A stretch of DNA of 64,000 bases, taken from assembly GCF_001895005.1 (NCBI RefSeq), contig NZ_BCXH01000009.1, positions 148,183-212,182 on the forward strand. The letters are read 5' to 3'. Shown here piece after piece: positions 53,989 to 62,608 of the stretch (position 1 is the first letter of the stretch; each line of letters begins with the position of its first letter). The position numbers and the translations under genes are program-made. Source of the DNA: Rhodococcus yunnanensis NBRC 103083 (lineage in GTDB: Bacteria > Actinomycetota > Actinomycetes > Mycobacteriales > Mycobacteriaceae). The notes under the pieces were generated by a model. That model was not told the origin of the DNA. It saw only the letters and a program-made list of their open reading frames with translations, and did no database searches.

Positions 53989-55215
53989 ATGCGCGGATCA
54001 AAGCTGGTCGGGGCAGCCAGAATCACCGCAGCAGTAGTGTGTTCATCGATAGTCGGATGGGCACTCGTAGCAGCAACACCGGCAGCAGCGAGTCCGCTGG
54101 AACCAACACCGATCTCGGACGCGTTCTACGGTCCGACGCCTGGTCTGGAGGCGTTGAAGCCCGGCGACATCATCTCGAGCAGGCCGATGCCACCGCCTGC
54201 AGGGTTCTTCGACGTCGACGTCTGGCAGTTGCGCTTCCGCTCGACCAACTCGGCGGGCAATCCCATCGCGGCGGTCAACACCGTCATCGCCCCGAAGAAC
54301 AAGGCGCCCAACGGGCCGCTACTGTCGTACCAACACATCATCAACGCACTCGGTTTGGAATGTGCTCCGTCACAAGCATTGTGGACCACCGACCCCAATC
54401 TGGTCATCCGCGAAGCCCCTGCACTCAATGCCGCGCTGGCTCGTGGGTGGACGGTAGCGATCGCCGATCACCTCGGCCCGAACAGCGCGTACGGCGCCGC
54501 CAAGATGGGCGGCCAGATCGTGCTCGACAGCATTCGCGCCACTCAACGCTTCGATCCGCTGCAGGTTCAGCAGTCGCCGGTCGCCCTTGCCGGGTACTCG
54601 GGCGGCGGCATGGCGACGGCGTGGGCCGCGGCGCTGCAGAACGACTATGCACCGGAGCTGAACATCGTCGGCAGTGCCGCAGGCGGAGCGCCGATGAACC
54701 TCGAGCGCATGGCACGCGATCTCGGTTTTGCACCTCATCCGGTCTTCGGATTGGCGTTCGCGGCGGCTCTCGGCCTCGAACGTGAGTACCCGACTCGAAT
54801 CCCGATCAGTGACCAGCTCAATCCGCTGGGCCAGCAGATGGCGCTGCAGCTGCAGAACGCCTGCACCAACGACATCATCGCGGTCGGTGCAGGCAAGAGC
54901 GCAACGTTGGTCGCCAACTCGCTCAACCTCATCGACAGCCCCGAGATGGTGGCTGCGGTGAACGAGAACAGCGTCGAGCTGTACCCCGGCGTCCCCAAGG
55001 CGCCGTATTTCGAGTGGCACAGCCCGACGGATGCATTGATCCCCGTCTCGGCGATCACGAACACGATCGGCCGGTACTGCGCCGCGGGCGTGAAGGTCAC
55101 CGAGGTTCTGGTGCCCAGCAACGACCATCTGACCGCCGCTGTGCTCGGGCTACCGCAGGCACTGGAGTGGATCGACGCCCGCTTGAGAGGCGTGCCCGCT
55201 CCCAGTAACTGCTGA
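53989..55215 (+). CDS. Secreted lipase (LIP family, alpha/beta hydrolase)
   Basis: A 408-residue secreted hydrolase. The signal peptide ends near TPAAASP; the nucleophile elbow is ALAGYSGGGMAT with S204. It resembles the secretory lipase family (Candida LIP-type), common in Rhodococcus and Nocardia, where members hydrolyse triacylglycerols. The late segment EWHSPTDALIP likely carries the catalytic Asp and SNDHLTA the His. GGGAGGGG lies upstream of the ATG, and an inverted repeat follows the stop. Confidence 0.9.
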   Translation: MRGSKLVGAARITAAVVCSSIVGWALVAATPAAASPLEPTPISDAFYGPTPGLEALKPGDIISSRPMPPPAGFFDVDVWQLRFRSTNSAGNPIAAVNTVIAPKNKAPNGPLLSYQHIINALGLECAPSQALWTTDPNLVIREAPALNAALARGWTVAIADHLGPNSAYGAAKMGGQIVLDSIRATQRFDPLQVQQSPVALAGYSGGGMATAWAAALQNDYAPELNIVGSAAGGAPMNLERMARDLGFAPHPVFGLAFAAALGLEREYPTRIPISDQLNPLGQQMALQLQNACTNDIIAVGAGKSATLVANSLNLIDSPEMVAAVNENSVELYPGVPKAPYFEWHSPTDALIPVSAITNTIGRYCAAGVKVTEVLVPSNDHLTAAVLGLPQALEWIDARLRGVPAPSNC

Positions 55216-55239
55216 GCTCGCACACCCGAAAACCGGCCA

Positions 55240-55278
55240 AACCGGACCTTGAAGGTTTGATTACTTCAAGGTCCGGTT
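55240..55278. terminator. 15-bp perfect hairpin between the lipase and siderophore-binding genes
   Basis: AACCGGACCTTGAAG (55240-55254) and CTTCAAGGTCCGGTT (55264-55278) are perfectly complementary around a 9-nt loop, 25 bp after the lipase stop. There is no T tract. The right arm runs into the IdeR-like box. Confidence 0.6.
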
Positions 55279-55290
55279 AGCCTTACCTCG
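55272..55290 (+). promoter_or_regulatory. IdeR/DtxR iron box
   Basis: Read on the minus strand, AGGTAAGGCTAACC matches the core of the DtxR/IdeR consensus AGGTTAGGCTAACC with one difference (55275-55288). It lies 32-50 bp before the siderophore-binding protein start, where an iron-loaded repressor would block transcription. Confidence 0.7.
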
Positions 55291-55321
55291 CATTCAGTCC
55301 CACACGCGAGGAGTTCCACAA

Positions 55322-56314
55322 GTGCGCACCAGTTACCTTCGATTCGCCGCAGGCGCCGCCGCGGTCGCGCTCGTCGCCGGGTGTTCTTCCGACGACACTT
55401 CGTCGTCGAGCAAGGCCGAAGGGTCCGGGAACTTTCCCGTCACCATCAGCCATCACTTCGGCGAGACCGCCATCGACAGCGAGCCGTCGCGCGTGGTCAC
55501 CATCGGTTTCAACGAGCAGGACTTCACGCTCGCGCTCGGTGTCAAGCCTGTCGCGACTCGCGGCAATCTGAGCTACGACTACCGCCAACGCCCGTGGGCG
55601 CAGGAAGCCCTCGGCGGCACCGAGATCCCCGAGGTCGGATCCACCGAGCTGAACGTCGAGCAGATCGCGGCGGCGGAGCCGGATCTGATTCTCGGGCCGT
55701 ACTCCTTCATCGAGCAGGGCCAGTACGACCAACTGTCCGATCTGGCTCCGACGATCGCCGACATCGGCGGTTACGACGACGTGCCTGCGGCGACGTGGCA
55801 GCAGGAGTTCGAGGTCATCGGCAAGGCTCTCGGCAAGGAGCAGGAAACCGCGGATCGGACCGCCGAACTGGAGCAGAAGTTCCAGACGGCACAGGACGAG
55901 AACCCCCAGTTCGCAGGCAAGTCGTTGGCCTTGACGTTCGTCATGGACGACGGCAGCTACATGATCCTCGGATCCGACGACATTCGAGCACTCTTCTTCA
56001 CCGATCTCGGATTCGAGATCCCCGAAGCAACGGAGATCATCAGCCCCGAGAAGCTCGACCAACTCGACACCGACGTCCTCGTCATCGCAGGACAGTCTCG
56101 CGAGCAGTTGAACACCAACCCGCTGTTCGCCCAGCTCGGCGTCGTTGCACAGGACCGGACCGCCTACATCGGTTCCTTCAGCGAGGACCTACCGTCCGCG
56201 CTCGGTTACTCGAGCCCACTGTCGCTCGACTACGCGATCGACGGGTTCACCCCGATGCTCGCCGCGGCCGCCGACAACGATCCCGCGACGGTGGTACCCG
56301 CACCTGCAGCCTGA
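55322..56314 (+). CDS. Iron-siderophore ABC transporter substrate-binding lipoprotein
   Basis: A 330-residue FecB/FepB-type binding protein. Lipobox VAGC with C21, then a low-complexity Ser/Asp linker and the class III fold (SRVVTIGFNEQDFTLALGVKPV, NVEQIAAAEPDLILGPYSFIE, QLDTDVLVIAGQSREQL). The GTG start follows GAGGAG and an IdeR-type box, so it should be induced by iron limitation. No cognate permease or ATPase gene is adjacent. Its final 85 bp overlap the convergent exporter gene. Confidence 0.92.
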   Translation: MRTSYLRFAAGAAAVALVAGCSSDDTSSSSKAEGSGNFPVTISHHFGETAIDSEPSRVVTIGFNEQDFTLALGVKPVATRGNLSYDYRQRPWAQEALGGTEIPEVGSTELNVEQIAAAEPDLILGPYSFIEQGQYDQLSDLAPTIADIGGYDDVPAATWQQEFEVIGKALGKEQETADRTAELEQKFQTAQDENPQFAGKSLALTFVMDDGSYMILGSDDIRALFFTDLGFEIPEATEIISPEKLDQLDTDVLVIAGQSREQLNTNPLFAQLGVVAQDRTAYIGSFSEDLPSALGYSSPLSLDYAIDGFTPMLAAAADNDPATVVPAPAA

Positions 56315-58188
56315 GCTGCCGATTCCGGCGTCACACTGAACTGAGTTCGATGGAGCTCCTCGTAGCGGCCACCCGCGGCGAGGAGCTCCTCGTGCGTTCC
56401 CCGCTCGACGATCGTTCCCGCCTCGACGACGAGGATGACGTCCGCGGCACGGACCGTCGACAGGCGGTGTGCGATGACCACGGAAGTCTTGCCCTTCAGC
56501 GCCTCTCCGAGCGCCGCCTGAACCGCGGCCTCGGATGTCGAGTCCAGCGACGCCGTGGCCTCGTCGAGAATGACCACCCTGGGCTGAGCGATCAGTAGCC
56601 GTGCGATCGTCAGCCGCTGCCTCTCGCCGCCGGACAACCGATAACCACGCTCTCCGACGACGGTCTCCAAGCCGTCGGGCAGCGACGTCACCAGATCGCG
56701 CAGCCGAGCCCGGCTCAGCGCTTCCCACACTTCGTCGTCGGTGGCGTCGGGCCTGGGGAGCACGATGTTGGCGCGGACGGTGTCGTGGAACAGGTGACCG
56801 TCCTGGGTCACCATGCCGACCGCGCCGCGGATCGATTCCGCCGTCAATCCGCGCACGTCCTTCTCGCCCAGGCGCACCGCACCGGAATCCACGTCGTACA
56901 GCCGTGCGATCAACTGCGCGATCGTCGACTTCCCGGCGCCGGAGGTGCCCACGAGTGCAACCATCTGTCCGGGTTCGGCCCGAAACGACACTCCGTGAAG
57001 CACATCCACTCCGCCGCGTGAATCGAGAGTCGCGACCTCTTCGAGCGACGCCAACGACACCTTGTCCGCAGACGGATACGCGAAGTGGACGTCGCTCAGT
57101 TCCACCGCCACCGGACCATCGGGCACCGAGACCGCGTCGGGGGCGTCCTCGATGAGCGGCACCAGATCGAGCACCTCGAACACTCGCTCGAAACTGACGA
57201 TGGCACTCATGATTTCGACGCGCGCACTTGCCAGCTGCGTCAGCGGCGAATACAGCCGCGTGAGCAACAGAGACAATGCGACGACGGAACCAGGGTCGAG
57301 CTGACCTCGCAGAGCGTAGAAGCCGCCCAATCCGTAGACGACGGCAAGCGCGAGCGCCGAGACCAACGTGAGCGCGGTGACGAACACGGTCTGCACCATC
57401 GCACTGCGGACGCCGATATCTCGGACCCGTGCTGCACGCACCGCGAACTCGGCGGATTCGACGGCAGGCTGACCGAAGAGTTTGACGAGCGTTGCGCCCG
57501 GAGCCGAGAACCGTTCGGTCATCTGGGTACTCATCGCCGAATTGTGGCCCGCTGCCTCACGCTGCAGCCGAGCGAGTCTCGTCCCCATCCGCCGCGCCGG
57601 CAGCACGAAGACGGGCAGCAGGATGAGTGCCAGAAGTGTTATCTGCCAAGATATTCCGATCATGACCACCAGCGTCAGAACAAGGGTGACCAGGTTGCTG
57701 ACCACCCCCGAGAGGGTGTCGCTGAACGCGCGCTGTGCGCCGATGACGTCGTTGTTGAGACGACTGACGAGAGCGCCCGTCCGTGTCCGCGTGAAGAACG
57801 CGATCGGCATCCGCTGCACGTGATCGAACACCGCGGTGCGCAGGTCGAGGATGAGCGCTTCACCGATGTTCGACGACAACCACCGATTGAGCAGTCCGAA
57901 CGCTGCGTCGACGACAGCAATCACGGCGATCAACAGCGACAGGCGCAGCACGACGTCGAACGAGTCGCCGTCGACGATGGCGTTCACGACCCGGCCCGCG
58001 AGGACCGGAGTCGCGACCGCCAACACCGCCAGCACGACGCTGAACACCACGAACACCAGCAGCTTCCCACGATGCGGACGGGCGAAATCCACTATCCGGC
58101 GGGCGGTCACCGCGGAGAACCTAGTCTGCTGGGCGGACGTGTTCATCGTTCGGTACATCTGATTCCAGGCCACGACTTCCATGCTCAT
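56230..58188 (-). CDS. ABC exporter, fused permease-ATPase (type IV)
   Basis: A 652-residue half-transporter: six helices in residues about 40-335, then the ATPase with Walker A VGTSGAGKST, signature LSGGERQRLTIARLL and Walker B VVILDEATASLDS. It would work as a homodimer, exporting a drug, lipid or peptide. The start is uncertain among ATGs at 58188, 58182 and 58152. It lies 34 bp downstream of lon on the same strand. The last 28 codons, an Ala/Gly/Ser-rich tail, are antisense to the siderophore-binding gene. Confidence 0.9.
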   Translation of the reverse strand: MSMEVVAWNQMYRTMNTSAQQTRFSAVTARRIVDFARPHRGKLLVFVVFSVVLAVLAVATPVLAGRVVNAIVDGDSFDVVLRLSLLIAVIAVVDAAFGLLNRWLSSNIGEALILDLRTAVFDHVQRMPIAFFTRTRTGALVSRLNNDVIGAQRAFSDTLSGVVSNLVTLVLTLVVMIGISWQITLLALILLPVFVLPARRMGTRLARLQREAAGHNSAMSTQMTERFSAPGATLVKLFGQPAVESAEFAVRAARVRDIGVRSAMVQTVFVTALTLVSALALAVVYGLGGFYALRGQLDPGSVVALSLLLTRLYSPLTQLASARVEIMSAIVSFERVFEVLDLVPLIEDAPDAVSVPDGPVAVELSDVHFAYPSADKVSLASLEEVATLDSRGGVDVLHGVSFRAEPGQMVALVGTSGAGKSTIAQLIARLYDVDSGAVRLGEKDVRGLTAESIRGAVGMVTQDGHLFHDTVRANIVLPRPDATDDEVWEALSRARLRDLVTSLPDGLETVVGERGYRLSGGERQRLTIARLLIAQPRVVILDEATASLDSTSEAAVQAALGEALKGKTSVVIAHRLSTVRAADVILVVEAGTIVERGTHEELLAAGGRYEELHRTQFSVTPESAAQAAGAGTTVAGSLSAAAASIGVNPSIA

Positions 58189-58222
58189 GACCGACACCGT
58201 AGAACCTCGACATAGCTCGAGG

Positions 58223-60544
58223 TCAAGCCGCCGAGCTCGCTGCGACCTCTCGGTCTTCCAGAGCAAGTGCCAGGATGTCCGCGACGTCGGTCATCGGACG
58301 CACGTCGAGGGCCTCGAGCACCTCGGCTGGTACGTCGTCGAGATCCGGTTCGTTGCGGGCGGGAATGAAGACCGTCTTCAACCCCGCACGTTGCGCGGCG
58401 AGCAGCTTCTGCTTGACGCCACCGATCGGCAGGACCCGACCGTTCAACGTGACCTCGCCCGTCATCCCGACGTCGGATCGGACGGGGCGCCCGGTGGCCA
58501 TCGACACCAGGGCGGTCACCATCGTGACACCCGCCGATGGTCCGTCCTTCGGAACGGCGCCTGCCGGGACGTGCACGTGGATGCTGCGGTCGAGTGCCTC
58601 CGGTTCGACGCCGAATTGCTCTGCATGCGAACGGACGTACGACAGAGCGATCTGCGCCGACTCCTTCATGACGTCGCCGAGCTGCCCGGTCAGCGCCAAC
58701 CCCGGCTTGCCCTCGGTCGATGCCGCCTCGATGAACAGCACATCGCCGCCGAGACCCGTCACTGCCAGACCCGTTGCCACACCGGGAACTTCGGTGCGTT
58801 CGTGTGCATCCGGGGTGAACCTCGGCCGTCCCAGATAGTCCACGAGAGCGGGTTCGTCGATGCGGAGCTCGGTCGCTCCACCGGCAAGTTTGGTCGCAGC
58901 CTTGCGCAGCGCCTTGGCGAGAAGGCGTTCCATCTGGCGAACACCCGGCTCCCGGGTGTAGTCGGCCGCGATCCTGCGCAGAGCGTCGTCGGTGATCTCT
59001 ACCTCCTCGGACGTCACTGCAGCCCTGTCCAATTGGCGGGGGAGAAGGTAGTCACGAGCGATCGCGACCTTGTCGTCCTCGGTGTATCCGTCGATGGTGA
59101 CGAGTTCCATGCGGTCCAACAATGCTGCTGGAATCTGCTCGATCACGTTGGCGGTAGCGAGGAACACGACGTCGGACAGATCGAGATCGAGGTCGAGATA
59201 GTGATCACGGAACGTGTGATTCTGCGCAGGGTCGAGCACTTCGAGGAGCGCCGCGCTCGGGTCACCGCGATAGTCCGATCCGACCTTGTCGATCTCGTCG
59301 AGCAGCACAACGGGATTCATCGATCCCGCTTCGCCGATGGCGCGAACGATACGGCCGGGAAGGGCCCCGACGTAGGTACGCCGGTGACCGCGAATCTCGG
59401 CCTCGTCACGGACGCCGCCGAGGGCGACACGAACGAACTTCCGGCCGAGGGCGCGCGCAATCGACTCACCGAGAGAGGTCTTGCCCACGCCGGGAGGTCC
59501 GGCGAGAACCATGACCGCACCCGAACCGCGTCCGCCGACGAGCGTCATACCCCGATCTGCGCGACGCGCGCGCACTGCGAGGTATTCCACGATGCGATCC
59601 TTCACATCGCCGAGCCCGTGATGATCCGCGTCGAGAACGGCTCTGGCAGCGTCGATGTCGGTCTGGTCGGTTGTCGTCGTGTTCCACGGAAGGTCGAGAA
59701 CGGTGTCGAGCCATGTTCTGATCCAGCCCGATTCGGGACTTTGATCACTCGCACGCTCGAGCTTGCCGACCTCGCGTAGCGCAGCCTCGCGGACATTGCC
59801 GGGCAGAGCAGCTGCCTCGACGCGGCCGCGGTAGTCATCGGCGCCATCGGGCTCGTCCTCACCGAGTTCCTTGCGGATGGCGGCGAGTTGCTGGCGCAGC
59901 AGAAACTCCTTCTGCGTCTTCTCCATGCCTTCACGGACGTCGCCGGAGATCTTGTCGCCCAACTCGATTTCGGCGAGATGCGTTTTCGTCCACTCGATCA
60001 GGAGGGTCAGTCGCTCGGCGACATCCGGCGTCTCGAGCAGTTGACGCTTCTGCACGTCGGACAGGTACGACGCGTAGCCCGCGGTGTCCGCGATCGCGCC
60101 CGGGTCGGAGAGCTTGTTGACCGAGTCGATCACCTGCCAGGCATCACGCCGCTGCAACATCGCGACGACGAGCTGCTTGTACTCGCCGGCGAGGGTCTTC
60201 AGAGTCTCGGTGGCGGGCACATCGTCGACAAGGTCGGCCTCGACCCACAGCGCCGCGCCTGGGCCGCTGACGCCGTGCCCGATGTGTGCGCGTCGTTCCG
60301 CTTTGATGACGGCGGCGGGCTCGCCCGTTGCCAGGCGTCCCATCTGGACTATGGAAGCGACGACGCCGTACGCCGCGTAGCGATCTTCGAGGCGAGGCGC
60401 CACGAGAAGAGTGCCGTCGTTCGAGGAATTCGCAGCGTCCACGGCGGCGCGCGAGGCCTCGTCCAATTCGATGGGCACGACCATGCCGGGCAGTACGACG
60501 GGATCGGTCAGAAAGAGCACTGGTAAACGAATGGGTTCGGTCAT
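58223..60544 (-). CDS. lon: ATP-dependent protease Lon
   Basis: A 773-residue LonA with N-terminal substrate domain, AAA+ module (Walker A GPPGVGKTS, Walker B VVLLDEIDKVG) and protease domain with the Ser-Lys dyad S670 (PKDGPSAGV) and K711 (GGVKQKLLAA). It degrades damaged and regulatory proteins. GGAGGA precedes ATG 60544 by 6-7 nt. A HAIR-type inverted repeat upstream suggests HspR control, as reported for lon in Streptomyces. Mycobacterium tuberculosis lacks lon, so its presence is informative about the host. Confidence 0.96.
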   Translation of the reverse strand: MTEPIRLPVLFLTDPVVLPGMVVPIELDEASRAAVDAANSSNDGTLLVAPRLEDRYAAYGVVASIVQMGRLATGEPAAVIKAERRAHIGHGVSGPGAALWVEADLVDDVPATETLKTLAGEYKQLVVAMLQRRDAWQVIDSVNKLSDPGAIADTAGYASYLSDVQKRQLLETPDVAERLTLLIEWTKTHLAEIELGDKISGDVREGMEKTQKEFLLRQQLAAIRKELGEDEPDGADDYRGRVEAAALPGNVREAALREVGKLERASDQSPESGWIRTWLDTVLDLPWNTTTTDQTDIDAARAVLDADHHGLGDVKDRIVEYLAVRARRADRGMTLVGGRGSGAVMVLAGPPGVGKTSLGESIARALGRKFVRVALGGVRDEAEIRGHRRTYVGALPGRIVRAIGEAGSMNPVVLLDEIDKVGSDYRGDPSAALLEVLDPAQNHTFRDHYLDLDLDLSDVVFLATANVIEQIPAALLDRMELVTIDGYTEDDKVAIARDYLLPRQLDRAAVTSEEVEITDDALRRIAADYTREPGVRQMERLLAKALRKAATKLAGGATELRIDEPALVDYLGRPRFTPDAHERTEVPGVATGLAVTGLGGDVLFIEAASTEGKPGLALTGQLGDVMKESAQIALSYVRSHAEQFGVEPEALDRSIHVHVPAGAVPKDGPSAGVTMVTALVSMATGRPVRSDVGMTGEVTLNGRVLPIGGVKQKLLAAQRAGLKTVFIPARNEPDLDDVPAEVLEALDVRPMTDVADILALALEDREVAASSAA

Positions 60545-60558
60545 CGGAAATCCTCCAA

Positions 60559-60583
60559 GAGTTGAGCTATCCCGACTCAACTC
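60559..60583 (-). promoter_or_regulatory. HspR (HAIR-type) operator before lon
   Basis: The inverted repeat GAGTTGAG (60559-60566) and CTCAACTC (60576-60583) contains GTTGAGC-N7-ACTCAAC, which matches the HspR consensus CTTGAGT-N7-ACTCAAG with the exact 7-bp spacer. It lies 15-39 bp before the lon start and overlaps the stop codon of the upstream methyltransferase gene. Confidence 0.6.
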
Positions 60584-61271
60584 GTTTTCCGCTATCGCTG
60601 TTCCCCGTGGTCGGCGTGTTCTCCGTGGGCAGAACTACACCGACTACGACCGTTGCGTCGAGCTCGTCCGACGAGACGATCCGGGTGGCGAAACCGGCCT
60701 GCTCGATGATCCGGGACGTGCGATCGGCCTGTCCGACGCTCGTCTCGATCAGTAGATGGCCGCCGTCGCGGAGCCACAGCGGTGCGCCGACGGCAACTCG
60801 TCGTTGCACGTGCAGTCCGTCGGCGCCTCCGTCGAGGGCAGACCTGGGTTCGTGATCGCGGGCCTCCGACGGCATCGACCCGATCTCGTCGGTCGGAACG
60901 TACGGGGCGTTCGCGACGATGACGTCGACGCGGCCACGGAGTTCTTCCGGCAGTGGCTCGTACAGATCGCCGAGGTGCACATGCGAGGGCTCGATGTTCC
61001 TGCGGGCGCAGCGCACCGCATCGGCATCGATGTCCGCTGCATGCAGATTCAGGCCGTCGATCGAACGAGCAAGGGCAGCACCGACTGCCCCCGAACCACA
61101 ACAGATGTCGACCACCGTTTCCGGGTGCAGAGCCAACGCCTCGTCCACGAGCAGTTCGGTGCGCCGACGCGGTACGAAGACACCGGGTTCGACGACGATC
61201 CGAAGTCCGTAGAACTCGGCCCAGCCGAGGATCTGTTCCAACGGAACACCGGTGACGCGTCGGGCAACCAT
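60567..61271 (-). CDS. PrmC-related protein N5-glutamine methyltransferase
   Basis: At least 234 residues of a SAM methyltransferase related to PrmC/HemK. Motifs are VEPGVFVPRRRTELLVDEAL, VVDICCGSGAVGAALA, and NAPY (VIVANAPYVPTDEIG) in place of the NPPY that binds the glutamine amide. Codons upstream of the ATG at 61271 continue the same frame with the conserved family N-terminus (LRTAGCVYAEAEAELL), but no ATG, GTG or TTG exists before the in-frame stop. Translation may use a non-standard codon near 61370, or the protein is N-terminally short. Confidence 0.8.
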   Translation of the reverse strand: MVARRVTGVPLEQILGWAEFYGLRIVVEPGVFVPRRRTELLVDEALALHPETVVDICCGSGAVGAALARSIDGLNLHAADIDADAVRCARRNIEPSHVHLGDLYEPLPEELRGRVDVIVANAPYVPTDEIGSMPSEARDHEPRSALDGGADGLHVQRRVAVGAPLWLRDGGHLLIETSVGQADRTSRIIEQAGFATRIVSSDELDATVVVGVVLPTENTPTTGNSDSGKRVESG

Positions 61272-61378
61272 CTCGCGTAGCTGCTCGCCGCTGAACGCTT
61301 CACTCAGGAGTTCCGCCTCGGCCTCGGCGTAGACGCAGCCGGCGGTGCGGAGGATGCGGGTGATGTCGATGAACGACT

Positions 61379-62476
61379 CTAACTCATCGGCTGCAACTCA
61401 CCGAGGGTGCCGCGCACCGTTTTCGCCGCGACGATCGACCATGCCGTGAGCAGCAGCAAGAACAGGCCGACGGCCACCACGTGCAGTGCATCCGCAGCGG
61501 CGCCGATACCGACAGCGGTACCGAGTGCGGCCGAGGCAGTCACGCAGGTGCCGATCGGAAAGGTGAAACTCCACCACGTCAACGAGAACTGCAGGCCACT
61601 GCGTGCGGCGCGGATGGTCAGCGACGCCGCGGCGGTGAACATCACGACACCGAACAGGCCTGCGCATACGCCGTAGGCGATACCGACATCATGCAACCAG
61701 GCCACGCGCGCATCAGCGGCAAGCACATTCGCTGCGGTGATGGACTGCCCTACCAGTCCCAGCGTGATCCACACCGTCGGAACAGCCTGCAGCGGTGGGG
61801 TTCCACCGCCTGCGAGGTGACGGCAGATGCGCGTCATGACGACCGATCCGAGTATCACGCCGAGTGCGAACAACCCGTAACAGGCGATCAGGAACGCGGT
61901 GCGGAATATGCCGGCGGACATGTATTCGAGCAGAATCGCGCCTGCGGTTGCGGACACGACCGGCGGGACGACGGGCATGAGCATCGCCGGTATCGGTTTC
62001 TCCGAGAGCTTGGGACTGCGTAGGAGGGTGCCGAATCGAAGAGCGGTGCCGAATTGGAGAGCGGTGCCGAGCCCGAGGATCGTTCCCACTGCCCAGAGGG
62101 TTCCGTCGATCCAGAGGGCAGCGGTGACGCCGATGATCTCTGTGCCGACGAGCAGTGTTCCGGAGCCGACAGTGAGAAGGGCCATCGGAATCGCGCCGTA
62201 GAACAACGACATGACCGGGTGTGCGGCGTACCCGCGGGCGGTCTCGGTGTGCAGGGCCCGGTGCGCACCGAAAGCGATGGTGAGCGCGACGAGTGCGACT
62301 ACCGCGACACCCCAGACGACCGCGGCGAAGGTGTGCAGGAGCGGTGTTCGAAGCTGTGGTGCAAGCGTGGCAGCAGCGTTGGCGACGATGCCGGTACCCA
62401 TGACGGAGGCGAACCAATTGGGTGTGATGTGTTCGAGAAGTGGTGCGATACGCGGCGCCAGTACTGCTGTGGTCAT
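61379..62476 (-). CDS. TDT family transporter (TehA/Mae1/SLAC1-like)
   Basis: A 365-residue protein with ten predicted helices of the tellurite-resistance/dicarboxylate transporter family. It opens with the typical ITPNWFASVMGTGIVANAAATL and later has TWWSFTFPIGTCVTASAALG. Substrates in the family include malate, sulphite and anions. ATG 62476 is chosen; GTG 62485 is an alternative. An 18-bp tandem repeat encodes LQFGTALRFGT in the central loop. Its stop directly precedes the methyltransferase frame. Confidence 0.88.
   Translation of the reverse strand: MTTAVLAPRIAPLLEHITPNWFASVMGTGIVANAAATLAPQLRTPLLHTFAAVVWGVAVVALVALTIAFGAHRALHTETARGYAAHPVMSLFYGAIPMALLTVGSGTLLVGTEIIGVTAALWIDGTLWAVGTILGLGTALQFGTALRFGTLLRSPKLSEKPIPAMLMPVVPPVVSATAGAILLEYMSAGIFRTAFLIACYGLFALGVILGSVVMTRICRHLAGGGTPPLQAVPTVWITLGLVGQSITAANVLAADARVAWLHDVGIAYGVCAGLFGVVMFTAAASLTIRAARSGLQFSLTWWSFTFPIGTCVTASAALGTAVGIGAAADALHVVAVGLFLLLLTAWSIVAAKTVRGTLGELQPMS
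62028..62063. repeat. 18-bp tandem repeat inside the TDT transporter gene
   Basis: Two copies, GTGCCGAATCGAAGAGCG and GTGCCGAATTGGAGAGCG, plus a partial third, in frame within a predicted loop of the transporter. Confidence 0.85.
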
Positions 62477-62608
62477 GGCCTTCACGGTCGTCGTCGCGCC
62501 TCACTCGCGGTAGAGGTCTCACAGTTGTGCGGGCACAAACATCTCTTGTAAGTGCTGGTCGGAGAAATGCGTTTGCCCCTCGGGCATGACGGCGGGAAGA
62601 GTCGACGG

